64,000 bases of DNA from contig CAIOGO010000015.1 in the NCBI GenBank assembly GCA_903857865.1, positions 124,001-188,000 on the forward strand. The letters run 5' to 3'. Positions 36,801 through 46,366 of this stretch are shown here, piece after piece. The notes under the pieces are model-generated. The model made no database searches. It worked only from the letters and a program-made list of their open reading frames with translations, and was not told the origin of the DNA. The position numbers were made by a program, and so were the translations under genes. Origin of the DNA: an uncultured bacterium. GTDB taxonomy: Bacteria > Bipolaricaulota > Bipolaricaulia > UBA7950 > UBA9294. How positions within the stretch are numbered: position 1 is the first letter of the stretch; every line of letters starts with the position of its first letter.

Positions 36801-39155
36801 ATGACCCGTGCGAACGAGAGAGCGAACCATCGACAGTTCCTCGTTTCGTTTCTCGCCCTCGTGGCTGTCGGGTTCCTGTCGCGCGACATCGTCCCGCTCC
36901 CGTCGGAGATCTCGCGATTTGCGATCGCGGCGTGGATCGCAGCGCTTGCGATCGCCTGGGCACCGCACCGACACTGGACGCAACGCTCGGCGTGTGGCGT
37001 TGCTCTCGCCGCGGCCGGCGTGATCGGGGTCATCGCGAGTCCGTGGTTGGCGCTTCGCCTCACCAGCCTCGGGCTGTGGGTCGCCGGGGTGGGGTTGGAG
37101 CTTCAGGATGACGAGGAGCGACGGTCGCTCGCTGGCCCGATGTGCGCGACCCTAGTGCTCGCGATCCTCGATCTCGCGCCGACGGCCCGACTCGTCCTTG
37201 CGAACGCGTCGAGCTGGCTGTCCGGTGAGCTCCTGGCTCCCTTCGGGGGCGGAAGCTTCAGTGGACCGTCAGGGGGACTCGTCGCGTTCCTTGTCCTTCT
37301 GACCTGCCTTGGCGGAACGTCGCGGCGCGCCGCGAGTCTCGGGCAGAAGCTGGCCGTCGCCCTGGCGCTCGTTGTCCTCTTCCTCGGACACCTGGGAGTG
37401 GAAAGGCACCTCGTCGCGGGCGGCGTTCGCGCCGCGTGGAGCGGCGCTACGTTCCTCCTTGGCGCTCTTGTCGTGGCCGCCTACCTTGCGCTTCCCGCCA
37501 GGGGTAGCCCAGCGGGGGAGCCAGGCCGCGGAGGCGGCGCGCTCCTCGCCGGGCTGGCCGCCGCATGTATCCTTCTACCCGTCTCGCTTGCGACCGTCGA
37601 CGGCCTACGTGACGCGGCGCAACCCTCGAAGCGCATTCTCCTGGTGGACGTCGCCATGCTCGCTGACTACCGAACCCCGGCCGACAAGCCCCCTGGGCAG
37701 GCGTTCACAGGGGCGTCGTTCGGGCTCTTGCCGCTCTACCTTCGCGCGTACGGACACGATTGCACCCTTGCCGCAGGGTTTGACGTTGACCTTTGGACAA
37801 AAGCCGATGTTGTGATCGTGATCAACCCCGGGCGCGCGTTCACGTCCGAGGAACGGGAGATCCTCCTCGACTTCGTCCGCAAGGGAGGAGGATTCCTCGC
37901 CCTTGCCGACCACACCGACATCGGCGGGATCATGGAGTCGTTCAATGGTCTCTTGGCATCAACCGGGCTGAGGGTGCATTTCGATTCCGCGGTCTCCGCG
38001 CGCCACGAGTGGCGCGGCTCGCTCATCCTCCCGTACCCGGAATCCGTGATCTTCAGCGACGCGGACGTCCCGGTGAGCATCGGCGCATCCGTGTCGGGGA
38101 GCCCGTGGGCCGCGGTTCGCCCCCTCCTACTCGGAACGGACGCCTTCTCCGACCCGGGAGATCGTTCGAACGAGGAAGGACTCCTCGGCAACCTGGAGTT
38201 TGACCCGGGGGAGGATTACGGCGACATCCTCCTGGGCGTCGAGCGGGACCTCGGTCGGGGGCGAATCGCCTTGCTTGGCGATACGTCGGTCTTCCAAAAC
38301 CTCGCGCTCGCGTCGTCATCCGGCTATGTGGATCGACTTGTCCGGCACCTCGGAAGCGGGGCACGGACTCCCCCAGCGCTCGCTCTCGCGTCGGCGATCC
38401 TCGGGGTCGCCCTGCTTCTCGCGACCGCACGCCGGTCCCGCACGGCATACGGCCTCCTTCTCGTAGCTGTCTGCGTCGCAGCGGGGTTGGCGGCGGCGGA
38501 CCTTCTCCTCTTGCGTGCCGGCGACGTGGAGTTGCCGCGCGGAGGACCGATCGGCGTGATCGACGTCGCGCACGCCAACCTGATCGATCGCCAGGCGCTC
38601 AGTCCTGAAGGGATCGACGCTCTCGCCGTGGCCGTCGCGCGATCCGGAATCCTGCCGATCGTATGGGATCGTGCGCCGGCGTCCCCCTCCTTGGGGGAGG
38701 GAGAGACTTGGATCAGCGTCGCGGCAACGAGGCGATACTCGTCGAAAGAGGTCGAGGGGTTGCACGAGGCGGTCGAGCGAGGTGCGACGATCGTCATCGG
38801 AACTCGTTGGCCGTACTCGGCCGCCGCCGCGCCGTTCCTCGCCTCCCTTGGGCTCGCGGTTTCGAACGTACCCCTCGGTGCGGTGCGCCCGGAAGTCGAC
38901 GGGCTCTCGGATGCGCCCGAGTTCTCCTCCGCGTGGGCCCTCAGGGTGGGCGACGCGTGGACAACTCTCGGCCGCGCCGATCTCGGCGACGAGTCGTTCG
39001 TCGTCGCAGTGGAGCGCGGGTTCGGCTTGGGGAGAATCGCCGTCGTCGCAGATACCCGCGTCTTCACGACCGAAGCACTCGAGGGAAGAGGGTACGCATT
39101 CGTCGAGAACCTGCGGTTCCTCGAGCGGTTGCTCAGCGGGGAGGCGACCCCGTGA
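36801..39155 (+). CDS. polytopic membrane protein with two GATase-like (DUF4350-like) domains, copy 1
   Basis: 784 residues: about seven TM helices (residues 10-250), a first GATase1-like domain (RILLVDVAMLADY ... VVIVINPGRAFTSEEREILL, KGGGFLALADHTD), two more TM helices (about 510-560), and a second shorter domain (GPIGVIDVAHANL ... GATIVIGTRWPYS) at the C-terminus. The repeated V-hydrophobic-DHTD/GTRW pattern resembles the DUF4350/GldG-type extracytoplasmic domain, which lacks a catalytic Cys. The ribosome-binding site before ATG 36801 is weak; coupling to the upstream gene is possible. It overlaps its paralogue by 4 nt. Role unknown; perhaps assembly or anchoring of surface material. Confidence 0.7.
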   Translation: MTRANERANHRQFLVSFLALVAVGFLSRDIVPLPSEISRFAIAAWIAALAIAWAPHRHWTQRSACGVALAAAGVIGVIASPWLALRLTSLGLWVAGVGLELQDDEERRSLAGPMCATLVLAILDLAPTARLVLANASSWLSGELLAPFGGGSFSGPSGGLVAFLVLLTCLGGTSRRAASLGQKLAVALALVVLFLGHLGVERHLVAGGVRAAWSGATFLLGALVVAAYLALPARGSPAGEPGRGGGALLAGLAAACILLPVSLATVDGLRDAAQPSKRILLVDVAMLADYRTPADKPPGQAFTGASFGLLPLYLRAYGHDCTLAAGFDVDLWTKADVVIVINPGRAFTSEEREILLDFVRKGGGFLALADHTDIGGIMESFNGLLASTGLRVHFDSAVSARHEWRGSLILPYPESVIFSDADVPVSIGASVSGSPWAAVRPLLLGTDAFSDPGDRSNEEGLLGNLEFDPGEDYGDILLGVERDLGRGRIALLGDTSVFQNLALASSSGYVDRLVRHLGSGARTPPALALASAILGVALLLATARRSRTAYGLLLVAVCVAAGLAAADLLLLRAGDVELPRGGPIGVIDVAHANLIDRQALSPEGIDALAVAVARSGILPIVWDRAPASPSLGEGETWISVAATRRYSSKEVEGLHEAVERGATIVIGTRWPYSAAAAPFLASLGLAVSNVPLGAVRPEVDGLSDAPEFSSAWALRVGDAWTTLGRADLGDESFVVAVERGFGLGRIAVVADTRVFTTEALEGRGYAFVENLRFLERLLSGEATP

Positions 39156-41614
39156 GACTTCGAGCCGCTTTGTGGTGGGCGAGTCTGGCGTTCGGCGTGG
39201 CCGGCGCCTGTCTATGGGTGCGGTTGTACGCGGAGATCCCCTTCCTGGCAGGGGCCTTCTGCGTCGCCGTTGCAGGCGCGCTCGCCGGATGGGGATCGTC
39301 GATGTCAGGCACTGCTGAAGCGTCGGCGAGCCGGTGGCGGCTCGGCGGTGTCGCGGTCGCCTGCATCGCCTGCCTTCCGTTTATCTCGGCGGAGTTGCGG
39401 ATCGCCGCCGGCGTCGTGGCGATCGGAGCGGCGATCGCGATGCTCCGGGCGAAGGGGGCACGGAGGATCGGGGGCGGGATCGCCGCCTCTGGACTCCTGT
39501 CGCTGCTCCTCGTCGGAGCCACTGGCCTCTTCGTGCGGTTCGCGGCTTCGGCCCACGAAGCGGCGCCGCTCCGAATCCTCGAAACCTGGATGGCGAAACT
39601 GCTCGGGATGGGAACGGCGACCGTCGGAAGGGAGATCATCCTGCCCGCGGGATCGAGGTTCGTTCCGGCCGTGCCGAGTTGGGATCAGTTCGGGCTCCTC
39701 TACGGCGTCCTGATCGTCGTCAGCGTCGTCGGCTTCGCGGCGTTGACGCAAGGGTCCCGCGGTCTCGCTCGCGTCGCCGTTCGGTCGATCGCGCTCACGA
39801 TCGCCTACCTCGGGGCGCGGCACTTCGTGCTCCTTCTCGTCGCTCTTGAAATGGCGCGCCCAAGCGTCTTTTGGGTTCCTTCGGTCGTGCTCCCCACGCT
39901 TGTGCCCCTCTTCCTCCTTCTTGTGCGAGTCGCAGGCGTCCGCGCGGAGTGGAACGCGACGCCACTTCTTCAAGGCGGCGACCTCTCGCCGCGGCGCGCC
40001 GCCGTGGCGACGACCGCGGTGGTTGTCGGGACGTTGCTCGTCTCGCTCGCCTTCCTCCTCGCCCCGGCTGGCGCGCGCTCGGACGGACGCGTACTGTTCG
40101 ACGAGGCGCATGGAGAGTGGGAAAGCACGTCTCGCGCGATGGACACAGAATGGTACGGACTGGCCTCGACGTACAACTACGACTCACTCTACCGATGGCT
40201 CGACGACTACTACGAGGTCGGACGCGTGACGGGGCGCATCGACTGTGCTGACTTGCAGCGCGGCGACACTCTCATCCTCAAGACTCCGTCCATCCCGTAC
40301 ACGCCCAACGAAGTGGACGCAATCACCGCTCACGTACGGCGGGGAGGAGGGCTCCTCGTCATCGGCGACCACACCAACGTGTTCGGCACGACGAGCGTCC
40401 TCAACCCGGTCTTGGCGCCGTTTGGCCTCCGGTTGGGGTACGACGCGACGTACCGTCTTCGTGATGGTGGGTTCACCGTCTACGAGTCCCGCGGAACCGC
40501 CGACCCGATTCTCCAACACATCGCACAATTCGACTTCCTGACATCGTGCTCGCTGTACGGGGGGGCATTCACCCTTCCCGTCATCTACGATGCTCGAATT
40601 CTCGCCAACGTGGCCGACTACTCGACCCCCAACTTCTTCCCGGAGAGCCGCGTCGCCTTGACCTCGACTTTTGGAGCCTTCCTCCAGGCTGGGGCAGTCG
40701 AAGCGGGTCGCGGCCGCGTCGTCGCGTTCACCGACAGCACGTGCTTCTCCAACTTCAGCCTGCACATGGACGGATACACGGGGTTCCTGCTGGGTACGAT
40801 CGAGTACCTGCGCCGCGAGAACCCGCTCCCGGGCTGGCGGCCGATGGCCACCGCACTGGGGGGCATTGCCGCCGCAGGCGGTCTTGCCATCTGGGCGGCA
40901 AGTAGGCGGCGCTCGGCCGTGATTGTCGGGCTCGTCAGCGTCCTTGTCGGATGCGGAGCGGCGGCGGGTGTGACCGCGGCGCTGCACCGCGCCGCGTATC
41001 CGGTCCCGTCCCCGCGGAAGGATGTCCCGTACGTGTACTTCGACCTCTCGGAGAGCCGCGCTAGAATCGAGGCGCAGCCCTCGGTCACGGGTCCGCTGAG
41101 CTCGCGAGCGGCGTTCAATACGTTCTTCACGTGGACGCAGCGGGCCGGCCTCGTCCCCACGCTCGTGAAAGGAGAAGCGAGGGCTCTCGCTGAAGGGAGG
41201 CCGTATGTGATCCTCAACCCGACCGGGCCGCCGGGCTCGTCGCGGGAGCGACTTGTGGACTACGTGCGAAACAAGGGCGGCAGCCTCGTTCTCATGGGGG
41301 ATCCCGTCCGGGACGAGGAAGCGCTTGAAGGGTATTGCGCGCTGTTCGGTCTCACGCTCGTGCCGAATCAGAGCCAGAGCCTCATCCTTTCCACGGGCGA
41401 AGTCTCCAGCAGCAAGATCAGCCCAGCGCAGACGGTCTATACGTCCGTCGCTCGGATCGGCGCTGGGCGGGTCGTCGTCGTGTCGGACTCGGTGGCGTTC
41501 TCCGACCTCTCACTGGGCGGAGGGTTCACCGTCCCCTCCACGGTTCAGCGGCGGTTGTACGACCTCGAGTTCTGGCTCTTTGGCACCCTCTTGGCGAGTG
41601 AGCGGCGCGACTGA
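39152..41614 (+). CDS. polytopic membrane protein with two GATase-like (DUF4350-like) domains, copy 2
   Basis: 820 residues with the same plan as the preceding protein: an N-terminal block of about eight TM helices (1-310), a large extracytoplasmic domain (RVLFDEAHGEWES ... VDAITAHVRRGGGLLVIGDHTN, then FTDSTCFSNFS), two TM helices (about 565-610) and a C-terminal domain (VPYVYFDLSESRA ... YVRNKGGSLVLMGDPV). Matching GGG-LLVIGDHT and KGGGFLALADHT segments show the two genes are paralogues that have diverged strongly. GTG 39152 has GGGGAGG upstream and overlaps the first gene's TGA (GTGA). No catalytic residues recognised. Confidence 0.7.
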   Translation: MRLRAALWWASLAFGVAGACLWVRLYAEIPFLAGAFCVAVAGALAGWGSSMSGTAEASASRWRLGGVAVACIACLPFISAELRIAAGVVAIGAAIAMLRAKGARRIGGGIAASGLLSLLLVGATGLFVRFAASAHEAAPLRILETWMAKLLGMGTATVGREIILPAGSRFVPAVPSWDQFGLLYGVLIVVSVVGFAALTQGSRGLARVAVRSIALTIAYLGARHFVLLLVALEMARPSVFWVPSVVLPTLVPLFLLLVRVAGVRAEWNATPLLQGGDLSPRRAAVATTAVVVGTLLVSLAFLLAPAGARSDGRVLFDEAHGEWESTSRAMDTEWYGLASTYNYDSLYRWLDDYYEVGRVTGRIDCADLQRGDTLILKTPSIPYTPNEVDAITAHVRRGGGLLVIGDHTNVFGTTSVLNPVLAPFGLRLGYDATYRLRDGGFTVYESRGTADPILQHIAQFDFLTSCSLYGGAFTLPVIYDARILANVADYSTPNFFPESRVALTSTFGAFLQAGAVEAGRGRVVAFTDSTCFSNFSLHMDGYTGFLLGTIEYLRRENPLPGWRPMATALGGIAAAGGLAIWAASRRRSAVIVGLVSVLVGCGAAAGVTAALHRAAYPVPSPRKDVPYVYFDLSESRARIEAQPSVTGPLSSRAAFNTFFTWTQRAGLVPTLVKGEARALAEGRPYVILNPTGPPGSSRERLVDYVRNKGGSLVLMGDPVRDEEALEGYCALFGLTLVPNQSQSLILSTGEVSSSKISPAQTVYTSVARIGAGRVVVVSDSVAFSDLSLGGGFTVPSTVQRRLYDLEFWLFGTLLASERRD

Positions 41615-41804
41615 ACAGGTGAGACTCGTCAGGACATCGGCCTCGGCTTCACCGCTCCGGTGTCGCAGATGCCATCCCGCTTTTGCACCGGATCGGTTGT
41701 GCGGCGAACGTTGTGCAGCGCTGGGGAAGCTGCTGAGAGTGCACGATTGACTCGGGGCGCAGAAGCCTCGCAGGGATCGTCGGCTTGCGCTGGGACAGCA
41801 ACTC

Positions 41805-42602
41805 CTAGTGCCCTGAAGCGTCCTCGGCCGGCGCGACGCGGCCCGTGCCATCGATTCGTTGACGGACGCACGGGTCTCCAACGAACTCAATCCTTCCAAA
41901 GCCATCGATGCGAGCTTCGAGGGACTCCTCCGCCCACGTCGTGACCTTGCCGACACCGTCGATCGAAACGTCGGCGACGCGCGCCTGCATCTTGTGGGCA
42001 TCGACGGTGCCAGCTCCGTCGATCTCGATCGAGAGAGAGTCCGTGGTGCCTTTGGCGACGACTCTCCCTTGCCCATCGATGGAGACTTGCGTCTCGTGGC
42101 ACACGAGACGGTCCACCTCGATTGTCCCGGCTCCGTCGATCTCGAATCGGGCGTCGTGCGCCGCCGCGGAGGCGATCGACAAGCGGCCGCTGCCGTCGAT
42201 TTCGAGACCGAGATGCTGCACGTCGACTACACCGATGTCGATGTGCCCCGCGCCGTCGATGCTGGCGTCGAGAGACTCCGACTTCACGTGCGGCGCGTCG
42301 ATCGACCCGGTCCCGTCGATCGCCAGGCCGCAGATCTTGGGCATCGTGATCTCGTAGCGGATCGATCGGTCTTGGAGATGGATCGGGAACACCCGCTCCT
42401 GCAGGCGAAGCGTGAGAGTTCGCTCCTCGACGCGCGTCTCGATCTTGCTCTGGAGATCCTCAGGTGCCTCCACCACGAGGCGTTCCACGTTACCCTGCGT
42501 TACGTCCACGTGGCCGATTCCGTCGAGGATGACTCGCTCAAACGGCTCGACCGAGCGTTCCTCGCGGACACAGGTTCCCAGGTCACTCGTCTCGACAACC
42601 AT
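41805..42602 (-). CDS. GIN-domain (DUF2807) protein
   Basis: A 265-residue protein made of repeated beta-strand units of the form xIDGxGxI/V (IDGTGSID, IDGAGHID, IDGSGRLS, IDGAGTIE, IDGQGRVV, IDGAGTVD, IDGVGKVT, IDGFGRIE, IDGTGRVA), typical of the DUF2807/head-GIN right-handed beta-helix. The N-terminal FERVILDGIGHVDVTQG is the family entry motif. No signal peptide is seen, which is unusual since most are exported. It stands alone, with 190 and 263 nt gaps on either side in which I see nothing. Confidence 0.75.
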   Translation of the reverse strand: MVVETSDLGTCVREERSVEPFERVILDGIGHVDVTQGNVERLVVEAPEDLQSKIETRVEERTLTLRLQERVFPIHLQDRSIRYEITMPKICGLAIDGTGSIDAPHVKSESLDASIDGAGHIDIGVVDVQHLGLEIDGSGRLSIASAAAHDARFEIDGAGTIEVDRLVCHETQVSIDGQGRVVAKGTTDSLSIEIDGAGTVDAHKMQARVADVSIDGVGKVTTWAEESLEARIDGFGRIEFVGDPCVRQRIDGTGRVAPAEDASGH

Positions 42603-42865
42603 GACTCCTCCCTTTCATCGGGCGCCGGTCCAGGGCTTTCCCCGGTCGCCCCGCCACCGAACCTTTGCTTGACTATGAGTAGCCGTCTCAATGCGATCCG
42701 GTTCAAGGCGCCGCGCTCGCTTGGGACACGGGAGGCGCTGGATTGGCCAAGGGCAACTCCGCTACGGGATCACGCGTCTCCGCCTGGTGTAGGCAGGTGA
42801 GCTCCGCGCCACGCGCACGCTGCGGTTGAGGCCGGGCCGATGTGCGGATACCGTGCTTCCTGACG

Positions 42866-43540
42866 ATGATGACTCATACCGAGCCAAGGATTCTCTTGAT
42901 CTTCGACCTCGACGGTACCCTCTATCGAACAGACTCCTCATTCTTGCGCACCATGCGCCGCGTCTACGAGGAGTCCTCCGTGTCCTATCCGGGCGACGCT
43001 CCGATTCTCGGGATGGTGGGAGAGACGTTCGACGTGTTCCTCACCTGGCTGGTTGCGCAGGGCTTTCCCGACGACTGCGACGCCTTGAGCGCCCTCATTG
43101 GGCGGTACGAACTCGATGCCATCCGCGAGCACGGCGTTCTCTTCGACGGCGTGGCCGAGACACTGCGCTCTCTGGCCGCCTGCGGCTGCGTCATCACCCT
43201 CTGCACGAACGGAGACCTCCGCTATGCGACCGCGGTGCTCGATGCGTGCGGGATCCGCTCCCTGTTCGCGCGCCTCCAGACACTGGACGACGGCCGAACG
43301 AAGACCTCGATGATCGCCGAACTGCTCGCCGCCTATCCTCGTCTGCGCCCGATCGTCGTGGGTGATCGTCGCCACGATCTGGAGGCTGCGAGGGCAAACC
43401 GATGTCTGATGGTTGGCGCCGCCTACGGCTACGCGCGAGACGGAGAACTGGATTCGGCTGACGTCATCATCCGGTCATTCCCCGAACTGCTCGACGTCGT
43501 GGCGTCGCGTTGCCGGGGATCGAAGCCTGCGTCAGGCTAG
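42866..43540 (+). CDS. HAD-superfamily hydrolase
   Basis: A 224-residue HAD phosphatase with all four motifs: IFDLDGTLY (nucleophile Asp), LCTNGD (Thr), a Lys in GRTKTSM, and VVGDRRHDLEAAR (Asp pair). A helical cap between motifs 1 and 2 makes it subclass I, like phosphoglycolate phosphatase or beta-phosphoglucomutase. Substrate unknown. ATG 42866 or 42869 are the likely starts; an in-frame GTG at 42842 would add eight residues. No strong ribosome-binding site. Confidence 0.8.
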   Translation: MMTHTEPRILLIFDLDGTLYRTDSSFLRTMRRVYEESSVSYPGDAPILGMVGETFDVFLTWLVAQGFPDDCDALSALIGRYELDAIREHGVLFDGVAETLRSLAACGCVITLCTNGDLRYATAVLDACGIRSLFARLQTLDDGRTKTSMIAELLAAYPRLRPIVVGDRRHDLEAARANRCLMVGAAYGYARDGELDSADVIIRSFPELLDVVASRCRGSKPASG

Positions 43541-43556
43541 GCCTGCGTCGGGCTAG
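43525..43556. repeat. 16-bp tandem duplication at the junction of convergent genes
   Basis: GCCTGCGTCAGGCTAG and GCCTGCGTCGGGCTAG lie head to tail with one mismatch. The first copy holds the HAD stop codon; the CTAG of the second supplies the stop codon of the opposite-strand gene. Confidence 0.7.
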
Positions 43557-44113
43557 ATGTCCGAGGGTTTGCAGAGGATCTCTCGAATGCGCAGGTCGAA
43601 GAACCGATTCATGTGCGCCGGCCGCAGGACGACGGCCGTGTCAGCGCCGTGGCCGGTGCCCGCGACGCAGATGATGTCACGATCCGTTGGGATGAGCCCC
43701 GCGTCGGCCGCCATCACTGCGATTTCGACGCAGACCTTCATTCCCTGGCCGAAGAGGCGCAGCGTGTGCGCGATGAGCTCGACCGGCGTCGTGCCTCCGA
43801 ACTGAGCCGAGATCGACCGACCGATGCCCGAGAGAGCGTGCGTAGCGATAAGAATCGGGACGTCGGCAGCCCGCAGAGCCGCTTCGTATTCCGGCACGAG
43901 GTCGAGTTCGTCGCCGTTGCCGAACCCCGCGTGGTGGGTGACGCAGACGAGCTTGACGTTTCGGCCGGCGAGCGCATCGAGGAAACGTACGCCGGTCTCG
44001 CCGGTGCTCGTCGCAACCACGACGCAGTGGATTCCGCCCAGAGGAAGGCGGCGCTGCACGACGTCGATCACAAGGGCCATTGCGTCACCGCGATTTAATC
44101 CTGACGTGGCCAT
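43553..44113 (-). CDS. stand-alone pyruvate-kinase alpha/beta-domain protein
   Basis: A 186-residue protein equivalent to the C-terminal PK_C domain of pyruvate kinase without the catalytic barrel: IHCVVVATSTGETGVRF, KLVCVTHHAGFGNGDELD, and the closing AGTGHGADTAVVLRPA. Free-standing PK_C proteins are known in bacteria and archaea without clear function; a ligand-sensing role is a guess. AAGGAGG sets ATG 44113. It follows the amino-acid ABC genes on the same strand, 36 nt after the last permease, and may be their last cistron. Confidence 0.75.
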   Translation of the reverse strand: MATSGLNRGDAMALVIDVVQRRLPLGGIHCVVVATSTGETGVRFLDALAGRNVKLVCVTHHAGFGNGDELDLVPEYEAALRAADVPILIATHALSGIGRSISAQFGGTTPVELIAHTLRLFGQGMKVCVEIAVMAADAGLIPTDRDIICVAGTGHGADTAVVLRPAHMNRFFDLRIREILCKPSDI

Positions 44114-44149
44114 GCCGCCTCCTTGTTTCACGGGGTGACATCCGCGTCG

Positions 44150-44842
44150 CTACCGACCGCGCTCCTCGATCGAGAGGCCAGGAATCCTCAACCTCATTTC
44201 GGCGTAGGCAAGCATCCGCGACAACAGGATGACCATGACCAGGTACATGACGCCGGCGATGATGTAGGACTCGAATACCCGCCCGGTCTTGGAGGCCACC
44301 TTCATGCTCGCGTACGACAGTTCCTCCAGGCCGATGAAGTAGACGGTCGAGGAGTAGAGAAGCGTATAGATGAGTTCGTTCGACCACGACGGGAGGACGA
44401 TGCGCAACGCCTGTGGGAGGATAACAGAACGGACGGCTTGCATCTTCGTCATCCCCATCGAGCGAGCCGCCTGCATTTGTCCTGAGCTGATCGCCTGGAT
44501 TGCACCGCGGATGTACTCGGCTTGGTAGGCGGCGCTGTTCAGAGCCATCGCGAGACAACCCGCCGCCAACGAACTCAGCGGCTTCAGGCCCATGGCTTTG
44601 AAGTACGGCGGAAGGCCGAAGTAGATGACGAGCACCTGGATGACGAGCGGCGTGCCGCGCATGAACTGGATGTAGACATTGGCAATGCCGCTCAAGACTC
44701 GGTTCGCGTAGACCCGCGTCAACGCTAGGAAGAGGCCCAGGACGAGCCCGGCGCCGATGCCAACGGCCGTGAGTTCGAGCGTGACGCCAACGGCTCCGAG
44801 GAAGCGCGGCATCACCGTCCCGGTGAACTCAAAGAAGCTCAT
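44150..44842 (-). CDS. polar amino-acid ABC transporter permease (HisM/GlnP type)
   Basis: 230 residues with about five TM helices and the coupling motif of amino-acid permeases, [17 protein letters not shown] and [27 protein letters not shown] in order. ATG 44842 overlaps the ATPase stop by 4 nt. With the second permease, ATPase and binding protein it forms a complete importer. Confidence 0.92.
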   Translation of the reverse strand: MSFFEFTGTVMPRFLGAVGVTLELTAVGIGAGLVLGLFLALTRVYANRVLSGIANVYIQFMRGTPLVIQVLVIYFGLPPYFKAMGLKPLSSLAAGCLAMALNSAAYQAEYIRGAIQAISSGQMQAARSMGMTKMQAVRSVILPQALRIVLPSWSNELIYTLLYSSTVYFIGLEELSYASMKVASKTGRVFESYIIAGVMYLVMVILLSRMLAYAEMRLRIPGLSIEERGR

Positions 44843-45624
44843 TGCCCGTCCGTCTCCCCATACAGCTCGGTGATCTTGCGCAGGAACTGTCCCGTGCGTT
44901 CGCAACGGGGGCAGGTGAACAACTCAGCCGGCGTTCCCTCTTCCAGGATGCCGCCACCCTCCATGAAGATGATCCTGTCGGCAACGGCGCGGGCGAATCC
45001 CATCTCATGCGACACGACGATCATCGTCATGCCGCCACGAGCCAACTGGATCATGACTTCCAGCACCTCGCCAATCAGTTCCGGGTCGAGCGCTGAGGTC
45101 GGCTCATCGAACAGGATGAGCTTCGGATCCATCGCCAGGGCTCGGGCGATGGAGACACGTTGCTTCTGTCCACCGGAGAGTTCCGCCGGATACGAACACG
45201 CCTTTTCGGCAAGGCCGACGCGCGCCAGTTCCTCGCTTGCGCGTGCCAGAGCGGCTTCCTTCGGCATCTTCCTGACCTTGATGAGCCCGAGACTGACGTT
45301 CTGAAGCGCGTTGAGGTGGCTAAACAAGTTGAAGTCCTGGAACACGAAGCCAATCTGCGCCCGAACGTGGTTGATGTTCGTTCGGGCGTGAGTAATCTCG
45401 ACATCCTCCAGCCACACACGGCCCTTGTCCGGCACAGAGAGCTGGTTGATGCAACGGAGGAGCGTGCTCTTGCCTGTTCCCGACGGGCCGATGACGACCT
45501 TCGTCTCCCCGCGGCGAAGCTCGAACGAGACGCCCTTGAGGACTTCATCCTTTCCATATCGCTTGTGTAGGTCCTCGACGCGAAGAACGACGTCGCCGAG
45601 GCGGGATTCACTCTCTGCGGGCAT
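44839..45624 (-). CDS. polar amino-acid ABC transporter ATP-binding protein
   Basis: 261-residue GlnQ/HisP-type ATPase: Walker [11 protein letters not shown]-loop [10 protein letters not shown], signature LSGGQKQRV, Walker [13 protein letters not shown], switch VSHEMGFAR. The short C-terminal tail has CPRC (a possible metal site), not general in the family. It overlaps the upstream permease stop as TGATG and the downstream permease as ATGA. Confidence 0.95.
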   Translation of the reverse strand: MPAESESRLGDVVLRVEDLHKRYGKDEVLKGVSFELRRGETKVVIGPSGTGKSTLLRCINQLSVPDKGRVWLEDVEITHARTNINHVRAQIGFVFQDFNLFSHLNALQNVSLGLIKVRKMPKEAALARASEELARVGLAEKACSYPAELSGGQKQRVSIARALAMDPKLILFDEPTSALDPELIGEVLEVMIQLARGGMTMIVVSHEMGFARAVADRIIFMEGGGILEEGTPAELFTCPRCERTGQFLRKITELYGETDGQ

Positions 45625-46334
45625 CAGCGTTCCACCTTTCCTTTCATCTCGAACCCCGGGATGCTCAGCCGGCGCTCGAGCAGCGCGAGCAGTCCGTTTC
45701 CCCCGTAGGTGAGCGCCAGGTAGAAGAGCCCGAGGATGATGAGGTACGGAAGGATCAGTTGGGTTCCGATAGGACGGCGCATGGAGAGGGGCGCCAACTT
45801 CATCAGCGCCTGACGCGTCAGGTCGATGAGCCCGCCGATGACGCAGATGAACGCCGTATCCTTGACCACACTCGAGTACTCATTCGCCCACGGCGGAATC
45901 GCCAGGCGGAACGCTTGAGGAACGATGACGCTGCGAATGGCTTGGATTCTGCTCATTCCAAGCGAGCGCGCAGCCATCATCTGCCCGGGTGGCACGGCCT
46001 GGATGGCGCCGCGGAAGATCTGCGATTGGTACGCGGCCGACCGCATCCCAAGAGCCAACGCCGCGACAACAATGCCCGGCACAGGCACGCCGAGCGCCGG
46101 GGTGATGCCGTTCCAGAAGAGGAGGATGACGACGAGGGGAGGAATGCCCCGGAACAACTGCTCATATCCGACACAGAGAGCGCGGAGCGGACGCCGTCCG
46201 TACGCCTGCGCGAACGCGAGGACAGTACCCAACGTCAATCCCACAATGAGCAAGAGACCGAGGACCTCGAGCGTAACCGGCAGCGCATCGAAAAGCGGTC
46301 GCACATTCTGCCAGAGAATCTCAGTGGCGGTCAA
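45624..46334 (-). CDS. polar amino-acid ABC transporter permease, second subunit
   Basis: 236 residues with about five TM helices and the EAA-type loop SAAYQSQIFRGAIQAVPPGQMMAARSLG. It is paralogous to the other permease, so the channel is a heterodimer. TTG 46334 is the start, with GGGGGAGGG 4 nt upstream; the next in-frame ATG would truncate TM1. Confidence 0.9.
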   Translation of the reverse strand: MTATEILWQNVRPLFDALPVTLEVLGLLLIVGLTLGTVLAFAQAYGRRPLRALCVGYEQLFRGIPPLVVILLFWNGITPALGVPVPGIVVAALALGMRSAAYQSQIFRGAIQAVPPGQMMAARSLGMSRIQAIRSVIVPQAFRLAIPPWANEYSSVVKDTAFICVIGGLIDLTRQALMKLAPLSMRRPIGTQLILPYLIILGLFYLALTYGGNGLLALLERRLSIPGFEMKGKVER

Positions 46335-46366
46335 CGCACCCTCCCCCTGCGAGGGATTGCCTCAGA

